Under the pieces are notes generated by a model. The model saw only the letters and a list, made by a program, of their open reading frames with translations. It did no database searches and was not told where the DNA came from. From Alphaproteobacteria bacterium (GTDB taxonomy: Bacteria; Pseudomonadota; Alphaproteobacteria; Rhizobiales; Aestuariivirgaceae), in the NCBI GenBank assembly GCA_020441605.1, contig JAGRLX010000214.1:1-8010 (forward strand): 8,010 nt of DNA. The letters are read 5' to 3'. The position numbers were made by a program, and so were the translations under genes. Of this stretch, positions 6,955 through 8,010 are shown piece by piece. Each line of letters opens with the position of its first letter. The stretch's first letter is position 1.

Positions 6955-7866
6955 TTATCGGGTTTCCTGTCCGGCTGGTCGCGCCAGCAATCTCGCGATC
7001 TCTTGATCCGGCGCGGCGCCGCCGTCAACAATGGCGTGAACGGCGTCCACAATCGGCATGTCCACCGCGTACTTGCGCGCCAGCGTAGCGGCAATCCTCA
7101 CGGTGAAAGCGCCTTCGACCACGCCCTTGGAACTGGCCAGAGCGGCGCTGACCGGCTTGCCTTCGCCAATGGCAAAGCCGAAGGCGTAGTTGCGGGACTG
7201 GCGGCTAGAACAGGTCAGCAGGAGATCTCCCAAACCGGAAAGTCCCAGAAGGGTATCAGGCTTGGCAGCCAATTTGCGCCCAAAGCGCACCAGTTCGGCA
7301 AAGCCGCGCGTGGTCAGGGCGGCTCTGGCGCTGTCGCCCAGCCCGCGGCCGTCGGAAATGCCGCAGGCAATGGCCAGGACATTCTTGAGCGCGCCGCCGA
7401 CTTCCACGCCAAGAACATCGTCGGACGCATAGATGCGAAATTGCGGCACCGAGAGTACACCGGCCCACTGGCCCGCTTCGGCCAGGGTCGGCGCAGCCAT
7501 CACCACGGCCGTCGGCAGACCCTTCATGACATCTGCTGCGAAGCTCGGGCCGGACAGGACCATAGCACGGGTATCGGGCAGCACTTGCGTGACCACCTCG
7601 TTCATGAAGTGTCCGCCGCCCTGCTCGATGCCCTTTGCGGCGATGATCACGGGCTGGCCCTTTCGCGCAATGGAACGGACCGCACCCAGAGCCTCGCGCG
7701 CCACTTGCGCCGGCACTGCCAGCACCAGCGCGTCAGCCCGGGAGAGCGCCGCGAGATCGGGCCTGGACCGCGACCAAACGCCGACATCATGGCCGGCTGT
7801 CCTGGCAACATAGGCAAGCGCGCTGCCCCAGGCACCGGCGCCGACGATTCCGAAATGACGCCTCAC
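6955..7866 (-). CDS. gpsA: NAD(P)H-dependent glycerol-3-phosphate dehydrogenase
   Basis: A 303-residue cytoplasmic enzyme that reduces dihydroxyacetone phosphate to sn-glycerol-3-phosphate, the backbone for phospholipids. The dinucleotide motif GAGAWG is at residues 9-14, LAVPAQ at 49-54, AAKGIE with Lys78 at 76-81, SGPSFA at 105-110, and [17 protein letters not shown] with catalytic-type Lys161 at 154-170. TTRGFAE and [19 protein letters not shown] (208-226) complete the C-terminal domain. All key residues are present. It is shorter than usual (about 325-340): between WSRS (31-34) and ALVLAVP (46-52) some 30 residues seen in other GpsA proteins are missing. The start is a GTG at 7866 overlapping the tsaD stop as GTGA, indicating coupling. 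The YciI gene starts 11 bases after its stop. Confidence 0.95.
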   Translation of the reverse strand: MRRHFGIVGAGAWGSALAYVARTAGHDVGVWSRSRPDLAALSRADALVLAVPAQVAREALGAVRSIARKGQPVIIAAKGIEQGGGHFMNEVVTQVLPDTRAMVLSGPSFAADVMKGLPTAVVMAAPTLAEAGQWAGVLSVPQFRIYASDDVLGVEVGGALKNVLAIACGISDGRGLGDSARAALTTRGFAELVRFGRKLAAKPDTLLGLSGLGDLLLTCSSRQSRNYAFGFAIGEGKPVSAALASSKGVVEGAFTVRIAATLARKYAVDMPIVDAVHAIVDGGAAPDQEIARLLARPAGQETR

Positions 7867-8010
7867 GCCTTACCGCCCAGTTTGCCCGCGCCATAGACCG
7901 GTGCCTGCGTCTGGTCGAGGGGCCAACGGGCGCGGGCCGCGGCATCGAGACCGTCGACGAGGCCGAGAGACAGTCTTTCGGCTCCGGCCCAGGCAATCAT
8001 CGCGGCATTG
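7863..8010 (-). CDS. tsaD: tRNA N6-threonylcarbamoyladenosine transferase TsaD, C-terminal end (cut by window edge)
   Basis: Only the last 48 codons and the stop lie in the window; the gene continues off the right edge. The visible peptide begins [17 protein letters not shown], which matches the conserved C-terminal TsaD/Kae1/Gcp sequence (normally DNxAMIAxAGxxRL), and then reads [12 protein letters not shown], an ending I associate with alphaproteobacterial TsaD. TsaD transfers threonylcarbamoyl to A37 of tRNAs that read ANN codons, working with TsaB and TsaE. The TGA stop at 7865-7863 overlaps the GTG start of gpsA by four bases, so this is the upstream gene of the operon in the window. It is too short to verify the metal-binding and ATP sites, which lie outside. 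Confidence 0.9.
   Translation of the reverse strand, partial: NAAMIAWAGAERLSLGLVDGLDAAARARWPLDQTQAPVYGAGKLGGKA

Noticed and set aside
6910..7896. A 328-codon plus-strand open frame opposite gpsA
   Set aside because: Same codon-aligned antisense effect as over acs; the minus-strand GpsA motifs are decisive.

Overview
The window looks like chromosomal core DNA from a GC-rich alphaproteobacterium. The evidence is the sdhC-sdhD-sdhA gene order, the tsaD-gpsA-YciI-EVE cluster, and a bacterial relative of the mitochondrial ETF-beta lysine methyltransferase. An order such as Hyphomicrobiales would fit, but I cannot name a genus from sequence alone. I see no transposase, phage gene, tRNA, rRNA, CRISPR array or attachment site.

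Left part (1-1167, minus strand): the start of the succinate dehydrogenase operon, read right to left as sdhC, sdhD, sdhA, with sdhA running off the left edge. The genes are translationally coupled by an ATGA overlap and a TGATG overlap. Divergent from it is a plus-strand gene for a thioredoxin-2-type protein with an N-terminal zinc-ribbon (1333-1764). Convergent with that gene is a minus-strand exported L,D-transpeptidase (1836-2501).

Middle (2638-5612): a complete acetyl-CoA synthetase gene (acs, minus) has a good promoter and ribosome binding site and a perfect 11-bp hairpin after its stop. Divergent from acs is a plus-strand EamA/DMT-family membrane transporter whose reading frame is cut by a single in-frame TGA at 5367-5369. 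The frame then continues with the missing C-terminal membrane segments, so this looks like a recent pseudogene or a sequencing error.

Right part (5572-8010, minus strand): a compact operon read right to left as tsaD (3' end only), gpsA, a YciI-like gene, an EVE-domain gene and an ETFBKMT-like methyltransferase. The junctions are GTGA, 11 nt, TGATG and TTGA. It joins tRNA modification, glycerol-3-phosphate synthesis for phospholipids, a probable modified-base reader and a probable protein methyltransferase. GpsA is about 30 residues shorter than usual because the stretch after the N-terminal dinucleotide fold is contracted.

Metabolically, sdh and acs serve acetate use and the TCA cycle. The inferred methyltransferase target (ETF) and SDH both feed electrons into the quinone pool. 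I found no convincing undescribed system. The broken transporter, the short GpsA and the EVE/ETFBKMT operon partners are the points most worth a second look.
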